Assembly: GCA_016302405.1 (NCBI GenBank)
Contig: JAEDNR010000056.1
Coordinates: 1 to 12,602, forward strand
DNA length: 12,602 nucleotides
Reading direction: 5' to 3'
Source of the DNA: Oscillospiraceae bacterium
GTDB lineage: Bacteria; Bacillota; Clostridia; Oscillospirales; Oscillospiraceae
The notes beneath the pieces are model-generated. The model did not search any database and was not told where the DNA came from. It saw only the letters and a program-made list of their open reading frames with translations. This document shows positions 6,673-12,602 of this stretch, in pieces (within the stretch, counting starts at the first letter, position 1; each line of letters begins with the position of its first letter). Position numbers and translations under genes: made by a program.

Positions 6673-7320
6673 TTGAGAGACCTTTACCGGGAACAACTCA
6701 GCGGGCTCAACCAGGAGCTTATTAAAATGGGGGCCGCCTGCGAGGAAATTATCGCTCTTTCCTCCCGGGCCCTGACGGATTACAGCGCTTCGCTGGCGGA
6801 AAAGGTCAGTTCTGTGGGGGCGCTCATCGACGAAAGCGAGCGAACCATTGAAACCACCTGCTTAAAGCTTTTGCTGCGGCAGCAGCCGGTAGCCCGGGAC
6901 CTGCGGCAGATCAGCGCCGCCATGAAGATGATCACCGATATGGAGCGGATCGGCGACCAGGCGGAGGATATTGTGGACCTGATCCCCAAAATGAAGCGGG
7001 GCGGGGAGGAAAACTACCCCCGGATCCGGGAAATGGCAAAGGCCGCCCAGTACATGGTCACGGAGGCGGTGAACGCCTATGTCAAGCAGGATCTGGACCT
7101 TGCAAGGCAGGTCATGGACTATGACGATGTGATCGACAATTACTTTAACGAGATCAAAACGGATATTCTGGGCTTTGTTGCGGCGAATCCCAATGAGGGA
7201 GAGTTTGCCCTGGATCTTCTCATGATCGACAAGTATTTTGAGCGCATCGGGGACCACTGCACCAATATCGCCGAGTGGGTGGAGTTCTCCGTCACCGGCA
7301 TTCACAGATCCTGCCAGTAA
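6673..7320 (+). CDS. phoU: Phosphate signalling protein PhoU (TTG start)
   Basis: Cytosolic helper that couples the state of the Pst transporter to the PhoR kinase and keeps the Pho response off when phosphate is plentiful. The 215-aa product has two PhoU repeats (three-helix bundles). Each carries the acidic metal-binding motif: DMERIGDQAEDI (from D89) and FERIGDHCTNIAEW (from F189). The start is TTG at 6673, giving the usual PhoU opening RDLYREQLSGLNQEL, with AAGGAG (6658-6663) 9 nt upstream. A TTG at 6640 would add 11 residues and lose this SD. Last gene of the pst operon; no clear rho-independent terminator follows it. Confidence 0.93.
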   Translation: MRDLYREQLSGLNQELIKMGAACEEIIALSSRALTDYSASLAEKVSSVGALIDESERTIETTCLKLLLRQQPVARDLRQISAAMKMITDMERIGDQAEDIVDLIPKMKRGGEENYPRIREMAKAAQYMVTEAVNAYVKQDLDLARQVMDYDDVIDNYFNEIKTDILGFVAANPNEGEFALDLLMIDKYFERIGDHCTNIAEWVEFSVTGIHRSCQ

Positions 7321-7328
7321 CCCGGTAC

Positions 7329-7357
7329 TTGCATTTTTCGGCGGAAAGGGCTACTAT
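7329..7357 (+). promoter_or_regulatory. Candidate constitutive promoter upstream of element C and phoP
   Basis: TTGCAT (7329-7334), 17 nt, then TACTAT (7352-7357), directly after the phoU stop. The same -35 hexamer at the same spacing is found at the desulfidase promoter. If used for phoPR, the leader RNA would be over 300 nt and would contain the whole of element C. Sequence-only call. Confidence 0.4.
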
Positions 7358-7403
7358 ACAGGAAATAGAATTTATGCATATCGGATTTACGCAGCAAGCA
7401 GGT

Positions 7404-7625
7404 AAATTGGAATTTGCCGCATCGTCAGAACGTGTCATTCCGAACCAGCGCGCACGCTGGTGTGGGAATCTCCATCGAATTCCGGGCAGCCTATCGTCAT
7501 ACATACCGCTCTTTTGCACCATTTCCATAGTTTGTTAACGAAAAGTGGTGCTTCTAACCGGGGGATTGCCACGCCAGTTTGCGAACTGGCTCGCAATGAC
7601 CGGGAATTCGATAAATTCTCAATTT
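7404..7625. repeat. MITE-like intergenic element C (second copy of element B)
   Basis: This 222-bp non-coding element lies between phoU and phoP. The frame is AAATTGGAATTTGCCG (7404-7419) on the left and AAATTCTCAATTT (7613-7625, one extra base) on the right. The arms match element B: GCATCGTCAGAACGTGTCATT and then CGAACCAG with CCAGCG/CGCTGG on the left, and ATTGCCACGCCAG, then GAACTGGCTCGCAATGAC on the right. The middle (about 7495-7550) has diverged from B. Left-arm changes relative to B (CATTCCG for CATTGCG, GGGAATC for GGCAATC) weaken the pairing slightly. The same orientation as B is suggested by the conserved left-right arrangement. Confidence 0.8.
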
Positions 7626-7631
7626 ATCGCG

Positions 7632-7661
7632 CTGACGCATAAAGATAAGCATAAATAAAAT
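7632..7661 (+). promoter_or_regulatory. Weak promoter candidate just upstream of phoP
   Basis: CTGACG (7632-7637), 18 nt, then TAAAAT (7656-7661), placed 30 nt before the phoP ATG. Both hexamers are imperfect. The AT-rich stretch also contains a near-direct repeat (GCATAAAGATAA and GCATAAATAAAA, 12 bp apart). No TTTACA repeats are seen, so there is no visible sign of PhoP autoregulation. Confidence 0.35.
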
Positions 7662-7691
7662 TTGCGAATGTCATTGTAAGGAGGCAGGAAT

Positions 7692-8372
7692 ATGATCTGG
7701 TGTGTGGAGGATGATCCCGGTATCCGGGAGCTTGAGGTATACGCACTGAATTCTACCGGGCTGGAGGCTATGGGCTTCCCCGACGGCAGCAGCTTTTGGG
7801 CCGCGCTGCAGCAGAAACAGCCGGAGCTTATCCTGCTGGATGTGATGCTTCCCGGGGAGGACGGTGTGACGCTGCTGAAGCGTCTGAAGGCGGATGAACG
7901 GTTTCGCCGGATCCCCGTCATTATGGCAACCGCCAGGGGCACGGAATATGACAAGGTCCAGAGCCTGGACATGGGAGCGGACGACTATATCACCAAGCCC
8001 TTCGGCATGATGGAAATGGTCTCCCGGGTAAAGGCGGTGCTGCGTCGGAGTTTACCTGCCCAGACCGCCGCCCTTTTGGAGCTGGACGGTCTTACGCTGG
8101 ATCCCGGACAGCATACCGTTACCTTGGCGGGGGAGCGGATTACCCTGACCTATAAAGAATATGAGCTGCTGAAGCTGTTCCTGTCCCATCCCGGGACGGC
8201 GTTCAGCCGGGAGCAGCTCCTGCATGACATCTGGAATACAGATTACGCTGTAGAGACCCGCACGGTGGATATGCACATCCGTACCCTGCGCCAGAAGCTG
8301 GGTGACTGGGGACAGCGGATCGAAACCGTCCGGGGCGTGGGCTATCGTATGGAGGGAAAGCATGACCGGTAA
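7692..8372 (+). CDS. phoP: PhoP/PhoB-type response regulator (OmpR family)
   Basis: DNA-binding response regulator that would switch the phosphate-starvation regulon. The 226-aa protein has an N-terminal receiver domain (about 1-115) with acidic pocket E6-D7-D8, phosphoacceptor D50 (LLDVMLPG), T80 and K102 (TKPFG), and a C-terminal winged-helix domain (about 125-222) with the recognition-helix region VETRTVDMHIRTLRQKLG and the final RGVGYRM. A very good SD, AAGGAGG (7678-7684), lies 7 nt before the ATG. Its 3' end overlaps phoR by 11 nt. Assignment to Pho rather than another OmpR regulator rests on its position after pst-phoU and the TTTACA repeats nearby, not on the protein alone. Confidence 0.9.
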   Translation: MIWCVEDDPGIRELEVYALNSTGLEAMGFPDGSSFWAALQQKQPELILLDVMLPGEDGVTLLKRLKADERFRRIPVIMATARGTEYDKVQSLDMGADDYITKPFGMMEMVSRVKAVLRRSLPAQTAALLELDGLTLDPGQHTVTLAGERITLTYKEYELLKLFLSHPGTAFSREQLLHDIWNTDYAVETRTVDMHIRTLRQKLGDWGQRIETVRGVGYRMEGKHDR

Positions 8373-10008
8373 GATTTTTCGTTCCATTCTTGTGATCGCG
8401 GCGGTGGTGCTGCTGTGTGCCCTGGTTATTGTCATGGGGGTATTTTACAGCTACGCGGGCAATGTGCAGACTGCCCAGCTGAAAGACGAGCTGAGCCTTG
8501 CCGCGGCGGGGACGGAACAGGGCGGACTTCAATATCTGCAGAAGCTGGACGCGAAAAACTTCCGCATAACCTGGATCCAGCCCGACGGCACCGTTCTGTT
8601 TGATACCCATGCGGATTCCGTGGGAATGGAAAGCCATCTGGAGCGGGAGGAGATCCGCCAGGCCCTGCGCGTAGGCTTCGGCAGCGCGGTGCGCCAGTCG
8701 GATACCCTGCTGGAAAAGCAGATCTATGAAGCGAAGAAGCTTTCTGACGGCAGCGTTCTGCGGATCTCCGTCAGTCAGAAGTCATTGCTGGTGCTGGTGG
8801 CGGGAATGCTCCATCCTGCCTGCGTGGTGGCGGCGGCCGCGCTGATCCTGTCGGCGATCCTGGCCCAGCGGACCGCCCGGAAAATTGTGGAGCCTTTGGA
8901 AAAGTTGGACCTGGAACACCCCATGGAAAACGACACCTACGAGGAACTGTCGCCTCTGCTGCGGCGCATTCACCAGCAGCACGAGGAAATCAATGCTCAG
9001 CTTCGCTCCCTGCGGCAGAAGACCGACGAATTTAACCAGATCACCGCCAATATGAGCGAGGGCCTGGTGCTGCTGGACGGCAGCGGCACAGTGCTGAGCA
9101 TCAACCCGGCGGCGGAAAAGCTGTTTGGCACGGAAGATAGCTGCATCGGCAGTCCTTTCTGCCAGGTGGACCGGAAGCCGGAAATGACCGGGGCGGTGGA
9201 GGCCGCGTTCCGGGCGGGTAACTTTGAGCTGCGGGAAGAAAGGAACGGCCGGGAGTATCAATTTCTTCTGAACCGGATCGTCTCCGGCGCCGATGTGATC
9301 GGCCTGATGATCCTGGCCCTGGATATTACGGAGGTGTCCAACGCGGAGCAGACCAGGCGGGAGTTTTCCGCCAATGTGTCCCATGAGCTGAAAACGCCCC
9401 TGCAGTCCATTATCGGCAGCGCGGAGCTGCTGGAAAACGGTCTGGTTAAGCCGGAGGATACCCAGCGCTTCATTGGCAATATTCGCCGGGAGGCCTCCCG
9501 GCTGGTGCTGCTCATTGAGGATGTGATCCGGCTGAGCCATTTGGACGAGGGGGTGCAGATGCCCAAAGAAGAGGTGGATCTTCTGGACATCGCGGAGGAA
9601 GCGGTTCAGTCCCTCCGGCTCCCAGCGGAAGAAAAGCATGTGACGCTCCGGGTGTCCGGAGACCACGCACAGATCCTGGGCGTGCGGGGGCTGCTTTACG
9701 AGATCGTGCAGAACCTTTGCAGCAACGCCGTAAAGTACAATGTGGATGGCGGCAGTGTGGATGTATCGGTCCTCAAAAAGGACGGCCATGTGGTGCTGAC
9801 CGTCGCCGATACCGGTATCGGCATTCCGCCGGAGGACCAGAGCCGGGTGTTCGAGCGGTTCTACCGGGTGGACAAGAGCCACTCCAAGGCCTCCGGCGGA
9901 ACGGGGCTGGGGCTGTCCATTGTCAAGCACGCGGTTCAGTACCATAACGCGAAGCTGAATCTGGAAAGCATCCCCGGCAAGGGGACCACTGTCACCGTTA
10001 CCTTTTAA
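8362..10008 (+). CDS. phoR: PhoR-type sensor histidine kinase
   Basis: Membrane kinase partner of PhoP, 548 aa. Order of parts: TM1 (about 8-30), an extracytoplasmic domain of about 110 residues (31-141, with a PAS-like stretch ITWIQPDGTVLFDT), TM2 (about 142-168), a short linker/HAMP-like segment, a cytoplasmic PAS domain (about 225-330, NMSEGLVLLDGSGTVLSIN), HisKA with phospho-His H341 (NVSHELKTPL), and an ATPase domain with N-box N451/N455, G1 box DTGIGIP (D483) and G2 box GGTGLGLS (512-519). This is the full Gram-positive PhoR layout. The start at 8362 has GGAGG 6 nt upstream and overlaps the end of phoP; an in-frame ATG at 8302 lies inside phoP and is unlikely. Terminator directly downstream. 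Confidence 0.92.
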   Translation: MTGKIFRSILVIAAVVLLCALVIVMGVFYSYAGNVQTAQLKDELSLAAAGTEQGGLQYLQKLDAKNFRITWIQPDGTVLFDTHADSVGMESHLEREEIRQALRVGFGSAVRQSDTLLEKQIYEAKKLSDGSVLRISVSQKSLLVLVAGMLHPACVVAAAALILSAILAQRTARKIVEPLEKLDLEHPMENDTYEELSPLLRRIHQQHEEINAQLRSLRQKTDEFNQITANMSEGLVLLDGSGTVLSINPAAEKLFGTEDSCIGSPFCQVDRKPEMTGAVEAAFRAGNFELREERNGREYQFLLNRIVSGADVIGLMILALDITEVSNAEQTRREFSANVSHELKTPLQSIIGSAELLENGLVKPEDTQRFIGNIRREASRLVLLIEDVIRLSHLDEGVQMPKEEVDLLDIAEEAVQSLRLPAEEKHVTLRVSGDHAQILGVRGLLYEIVQNLCSNAVKYNVDGGSVDVSVLKKDGHVVLTVADTGIGIPPEDQSRVFERFYRVDKSHSKASGGTGLGLSIVKHAVQYHNAKLNLESIPGKGTTVTVTF

Positions 10009-10015
10009 AGCATCT

Positions 10016-10050
10016 GCCCGCACCCCCAATAGGGTGCGGGCGGATTCTTT
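10016..10050 (+). terminator. Terminator of phoPR
   Basis: A perfect 10-bp GC-rich stem, GCCCGCACCC (10016-10025) with GGGTGCGGGC (10032-10041), has a 6-nt loop and is followed by a broken T tract (GGATTCTTTT). It lies 7 nt after the phoR stop. The T tract is weak but position and stem are convincing. Confidence 0.75.
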
Positions 10051-10203
10051 TGAATGCTGATTGGCACCCCGGCAGCGCGGGAAATTGGAATTCGTCGGGC
10101 CAATACCTTCCCCTGGGGGGGAAAGTGCCCCGCAGGGGCGGATGAGGAATGGCGACATCTTCTGATGTGGTGTTCAGTCAAATAAGAACGTACAACTTTT
10201 CAA

Positions 10204-10232
10204 ATTGTACCTTTTTTACGAACTGTATGCAA
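10204..10232 (-). promoter_or_regulatory. Promoter-like sequence inside element D
   Basis: On the minus strand TTGCAT (10232-10227), 17 nt, TACAAT (10209-10204). It points back toward the 3' end of phoR. Read the other way, GTACAA/TTGTAC (10190-10210) followed by CTTTTTT resembles a weak plus-strand terminator. No ORF of any quality lies downstream, so a short RNA or no function at all are both possible. Confidence 0.25.
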
Positions 10233-10392
10233 AATCGGTCTGTTTCGCCGTTCCTCATCAGTCTCGCTGCGCTCGACAGCTTCCCCCCGGGGGAAGCCAT
10301 GGCGCTTCCGCGCTAGCTCGACAAAATCCAATTTTCCGCACCACAGAACGATACCGAGCGGGTGGTGCTGCACGCAGTGAATCAAAATCCTA

Positions 10393-10413
10393 ATGATTGC
10401 CGGTGGCAATCAT
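10393..10413. repeat. Perfect 9-bp inverted repeat
   Basis: ATGATTGCC and GGCAATCAT flank a GGT loop. No T tract follows on either strand, so it is not a standard terminator. It sits in otherwise unassigned sequence between element D's inner boundary and the Na/Pi promoter. It could be an operator or a leftover repeat arm. Confidence 0.5.
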
Positions 10414-10533
10414 ACCTAAATTAAAAGGGTGAGAACGATTACAGACCACGTTTGTCACGACTTGTCAGCGGCTACTCGCCGCCAAATTCCAATTTCTCTG
10501 TCCGCTTCACGCAAGCCGGTACACATCCTTTTC

Positions 10534-10599
10534 TTTACACAGATTTTACATAGGTTTTGCCTTTTTTCCATGGATTTTACAAAGCCGCCGGGTTACTAT
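10534..10599 (+). promoter_or_regulatory. Pho-box repeats and promoter of the Na/Pi cotransporter gene
   Basis: TTTACA at 10534 and 10545 and TTTGCC at 10556 are spaced exactly 11 bp; another TTTACA lies at 10576, out of that phase. The -10 candidate TACTAT (10594-10599) follows 12 nt after the last hexamer. The arrangement resembles the pstC and phosphatase promoters but the spacing at the 3' side differs, so the exact -10 is uncertain. Confidence 0.6.
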
Positions 10600-10631
10600 A
10601 CACGGGTAAGATCCAAAAAGGAGAAAACGCA

Positions 10632-12410
10632 ATGACAACCTATATCTTAAATCTGGTTTCTCTGCTGGGCGGGCTTGCCCTGTTTCTGTTTGGCATGGAT
10701 GTGATGGGAAAAGCTTTGGAGCGTACCGCGGGCGGTAAGCTTCAGACCATTCTTGCCAAAATGAGCGCCAGCGTCCCCCGGGGCTTTCTGCTGGGCCTGG
10801 CGGTGACGGCGGTGATCCAGTCTTCCTCCGCGACCACGGTCATGGTGGTGGGCTTCGTAAACTCCGGCATTCTCACTTTGCAGCAGGCGGTGGGGGTCAT
10901 CATGGGCAGCAACGTGGGCACCACAGTCACAGCCTGGATCCTCTCCCTCAGCGGCCTGGAAGGGGACAGCTTCCTTGTACAGCTGTTTAAGCCCTCCACC
11001 CTGGCACCCCTTCTGGGTACTGTGGGGATCATCCTGTATATGTTCACGAATTCCGATAAAAAGAAGAATATCGGTCTGATCCTCCTGGGCTTCATGGCCC
11101 TCATGACCGGTATGGAGCTCATGAGCGGGTCCATGAAATTCCTGAAAAACGAAGCCTGGTTTGCTAAGCTCATGGTGTCCTTTTCCAATCCCTTTATCGG
11201 CATTGCGGTGGGCGCGGCGCTGACGGCAATCATTCAGTCTTCTTCTGCCTCGGTGGGTATCCTGCAGAGCATGTGCTCCACCGGCGCGGTGTCCTACGGC
11301 TGCGCCATCCCTGTGATCCTGGGGCAGAACATCGGAACCTGTGTCACTGCCATTATGGGGTCCATCGGCACCAACAAGAATGCCCGCCGCACCGCTATGG
11401 TGCACCTGTACTTCAATCTCACGGGCAGCCTGATTTTTATGGCGCTGTTCTATGGGATTGGATTGGTGCATCCCTGGCGGTTCCTGGCCGATCCCTGCAA
11501 TGAGATGAGCATTGCGGTGATCCATACCGCCTTCAACGTGGCGGCAACCGCTATGCTGCTGCCCCTGAACCGGTTGCTTGTAAAGCTTGCGACTCTGTCC
11601 GTTCCCGATGACGCGCAGCAGGACAAGACAGAGCTGCTGGACGAGCGTTTGCTGGGTACGCCTGCCGTGGCTATCCAGCGTGCCCACGAGATCGCCGTCC
11701 GGATGGCGGAGGATTCCGCCGAAGCCATGTCCCTTGCCATGGGCCTGACCCGGCACTTTGACAGTAAGATCCTGGATCAGGTGCTGGCCCTGGAGGACGG
11801 AACGGACTGCTATGAGGATGCTCTTGGAACGTATCTTGTAAGGCTTTCCGACATGCGCCTGTCCGTTTCCGATAACCGGATCCTCAATACGCTCCTGTAT
11901 ACCGTCTCGGATGTTGAGCGCATCGCGGACCACGCGGTGAGTGTGGGACGGGCGGCGCTGGAAATGGAGGAAAAAAAGATCCAATTTTCCCAGCAGGCAA
12001 AGGCGGAGCTGGAGGTGCTGGAACGGGCGGTCTCGGACATTCTCACCCGTACCGTGGATGCCTACCGGAGCTTTGACCGGAACCTTGCCATGAAGGTGGA
12101 GCCTCAGGAGCAGGTGGTGGACGCCCTTGTCCGGGAGGTCAAGTCCCGGCATGTCCGCCGGCTTCGGGACGGCCTTTGCAGCGTGGAGTATGGCTTCGTG
12201 CTGGAGGATCTTCTCACAGCCATTGAACGTTCGGCGGACCACTGCTCCAACGTGGCGGTGGAAATCCTCCAGGTCACCGAGGGGAAGCTGGAAGCCCACG
12301 AGTATTTAAACTCCCTGAAAGCCGGAGAGCTGCGGGAAAGCGCCGCCTTTTCCGAGCGCTTTGCCCGGTATAAGGCCCAGTACGCGTTCCCGGAAGAAAA
12401 GAGCGAATAA
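10632..12410 (+). CDS. Na+/phosphate cotransporter family protein with C-terminal PhoU-like domain
   Basis: Predicted membrane protein of 592 aa for sodium-coupled phosphate transport, of the NptA/YjbB type. The N-terminal half (about 1-330) holds two Na_Pi_cotrans repeats, each with the family QSSSA motif: IQSSSATT (Q63) and IQSSSASV (Q202), in opposite halves of the transporter. The C-terminal part (about 370-565) is cytoplasmic and PhoU-like, with two acidic motifs, DVERIADH (427-434) and IERSADHCSNVA (531-542), matching those in PhoU here. The start at 10632 has AAGGAG (10618-10623) 8 nt upstream; an earlier in-frame ATG at 10557 lies upstream of the -10. Pho-box repeats suggest phosphate control. 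Direction of transport (uptake, or efflux as proposed for E. coli YjbB) cannot be read from sequence. It ends at a hairpin at 12416. Confidence 0.9.
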   Translation: MTTYILNLVSLLGGLALFLFGMDVMGKALERTAGGKLQTILAKMSASVPRGFLLGLAVTAVIQSSSATTVMVVGFVNSGILTLQQAVGVIMGSNVGTTVTAWILSLSGLEGDSFLVQLFKPSTLAPLLGTVGIILYMFTNSDKKKNIGLILLGFMALMTGMELMSGSMKFLKNEAWFAKLMVSFSNPFIGIAVGAALTAIIQSSSASVGILQSMCSTGAVSYGCAIPVILGQNIGTCVTAIMGSIGTNKNARRTAMVHLYFNLTGSLIFMALFYGIGLVHPWRFLADPCNEMSIAVIHTAFNVAATAMLLPLNRLLVKLATLSVPDDAQQDKTELLDERLLGTPAVAIQRAHEIAVRMAEDSAEAMSLAMGLTRHFDSKILDQVLALEDGTDCYEDALGTYLVRLSDMRLSVSDNRILNTLLYTVSDVERIADHAVSVGRAALEMEEKKIQFSQQAKAELEVLERAVSDILTRTVDAYRSFDRNLAMKVEPQEQVVDALVREVKSRHVRRLRDGLCSVEYGFVLEDLLTAIERSADHCSNVAVEILQVTEGKLEAHEYLNSLKAGELRESAAFSERFARYKAQYAFPEEKSE

Positions 12411-12415
12411 AAGGA

Positions 12416-12451
12416 CCCCCTGTCATTGCGTTTTCCCGCAATGACAGGGGG
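12416..12451. terminator. Terminator-like hairpin after the Na/Pi gene, with repeat-derived arms
   Basis: A perfect 15-bp stem, CCCCCTGTCATTGCG with CGCAATGACAGGGGG, has a 6-nt loop and lies 5 nt after the stop codon. The downstream run is only TTATAAATA, so the T tract is poor. The arm TGTCATTGCG is the same sequence that ends elements B and C, which suggests a minimal remnant of that repeat now placed as the gene end. Confidence 0.6.
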
Positions 12452-12553
12452 TTATAAATAGGGAAAATGGATTCATTCCTATCGGCTCAGCTCTGCAAAT
12501 TGGTGTTTGTAGGGCTGTTTGGGCAGTGGCGAGCGGTGTCGATGCGTTACACG

Positions 12554-12602
12554 GCAAGGGCTCCCCTGTGCAAGGGGAGCTGTCAGCGAAGCTGACTGAG
12601 GG
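12554..12602. repeat. Partial intergenic palindromic element E, cut by the window edge
   Basis: GCTCCCCT/AGGGGAGC (12560-12580) is followed by GTCAGC/GCTGAC (12582-12596) and CTGAGGG at the end. This is the GGGAG-type core of elements A and D; the hairpin, CAG and GTC order places it in the opposite orientation. A weak version of the left frame (CAAATTGGTGTTTG) lies at 12497-12510. The stretch 12452-12553 holds no gene that I can see. Confidence 0.6.

Larger units (their letters stand above)
10082..10495. repeat. Composite intergenic element D (framed, GGGAG-type core, long form)
   Basis: The 623-bp gap between phoR and the Na/Pi gene carries no credible gene. The frame is AAATTGGAATTC (10082-10093) and AAATTCCAATTT (10484-10495), with a further right-type boundary AAAATCCAATTTT at 10323-10335. 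The first part (about 10105-10300) matches element A at both ends: hairpin TTCCCC/GGGGAA, GTGCCCCGCAGGGGCGGA, then at the far side AGTCTCGCTGCGCTCGACAG and CTTCCCCC/GGGGGAAG. Where A joins directly, D carries 119 bp bounded by GATGAGGAATGGCG (10141-10154) and CGCCGTTCCTCATC (10246-10259), inverted with one mismatch. The right part (10336-10483) contains a separate hairpin (10393-10413) and nothing else I can name. Confidence 0.65.

Noticed and set aside
8782..10158. 458-aa open frame on the minus strand
   Set aside because: It is antisense to phoR with biased composition and no motif; phoR shows all kinase motifs in its own frame.
10200..10409. Short open frames on both strands within element D
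   Set aside because: They consist of repeat sequence with no SD and no similarity to a known family.
2453..10495. CRISPR array or att sites as explanation for the repeated elements
   Set aside because: The repeats are far apart, palindromic and of two core types, with no regular spacers, no cas gene, no integrase and no tRNA nearby.
10647..12299. 550-aa open frame on the minus strand
   Set aside because: It is antisense to the Na/Pi transporter, rich in His/Gly/Arg as expected from a GC-rich shadow, and has no recognisable motif or SD.

Overview
The window looks like a chromosomal segment of a GC-rich gut-type Clostridia, most likely Oscillospiraceae/Ruminococcaceae. This is inference from strong AAGGAG ribosome-binding sites, TTG starts, a lipoprotein PstS with a low-complexity linker, PhoP/PhoR-style regulation, and intergenic palindromic repeats of the kind common in that family. 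No rRNA, tRNA, CRISPR array, transposase or phage gene is visible.

Layout. A minus-strand L-cysteine desulfidase-like gene (104-1387) is followed by a divergent promoter region and a plus-strand HAD (NagD-type) phosphatase (1623-2414). From there almost everything is phosphate biology on the plus strand: pstS (2770-3666, own terminator), pstC-pstA-pstB-phoU (4100-7320), phoP-phoR (7692-10008, own terminator) and a Na+/phosphate cotransporter with a PhoU-like tail (10632-12410, own terminator-like hairpin). Both pstB and phoU start at TTG.

How it works together. PhoR senses phosphate status through the PstSCAB transporter and PhoU, and phosphorylates PhoP. PhoP would then bind direct repeats of TTTACA spaced 11 bp apart. 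Such repeats are visible upstream of four units: the HAD phosphatase, pstS, pstC and the Na/Pi transporter. I saw none upstream of phoP. At pstS and pstC the last repeat sits exactly 9 nt upstream of a TATGAT -10 element. The window therefore contains both a sensor-regulator pair and most of its probable local regulon, including the adjacent HAD phosphatase.

The non-genic DNA is unusual. The gaps at 2415-2769, 3667-4099, 7321-7691 and 10009-10631 each contain a palindromic, non-coding element bracketed by an inverted 12-mer (AAATTGGAATTT on the left, AAATTCCAATTT on the right). The cores are of two kinds: a GGGAG/CTCCC hairpin type (2453-2613, 10082-10495, and a partial one at the right edge) and a MITE-like type ending in TGTCATTGCG (3729-3959, 7404-7625). 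One frame with two different contents is the main puzzle of the window. The hairpin after the Na/Pi gene uses the same TGTCATTGCG arm.
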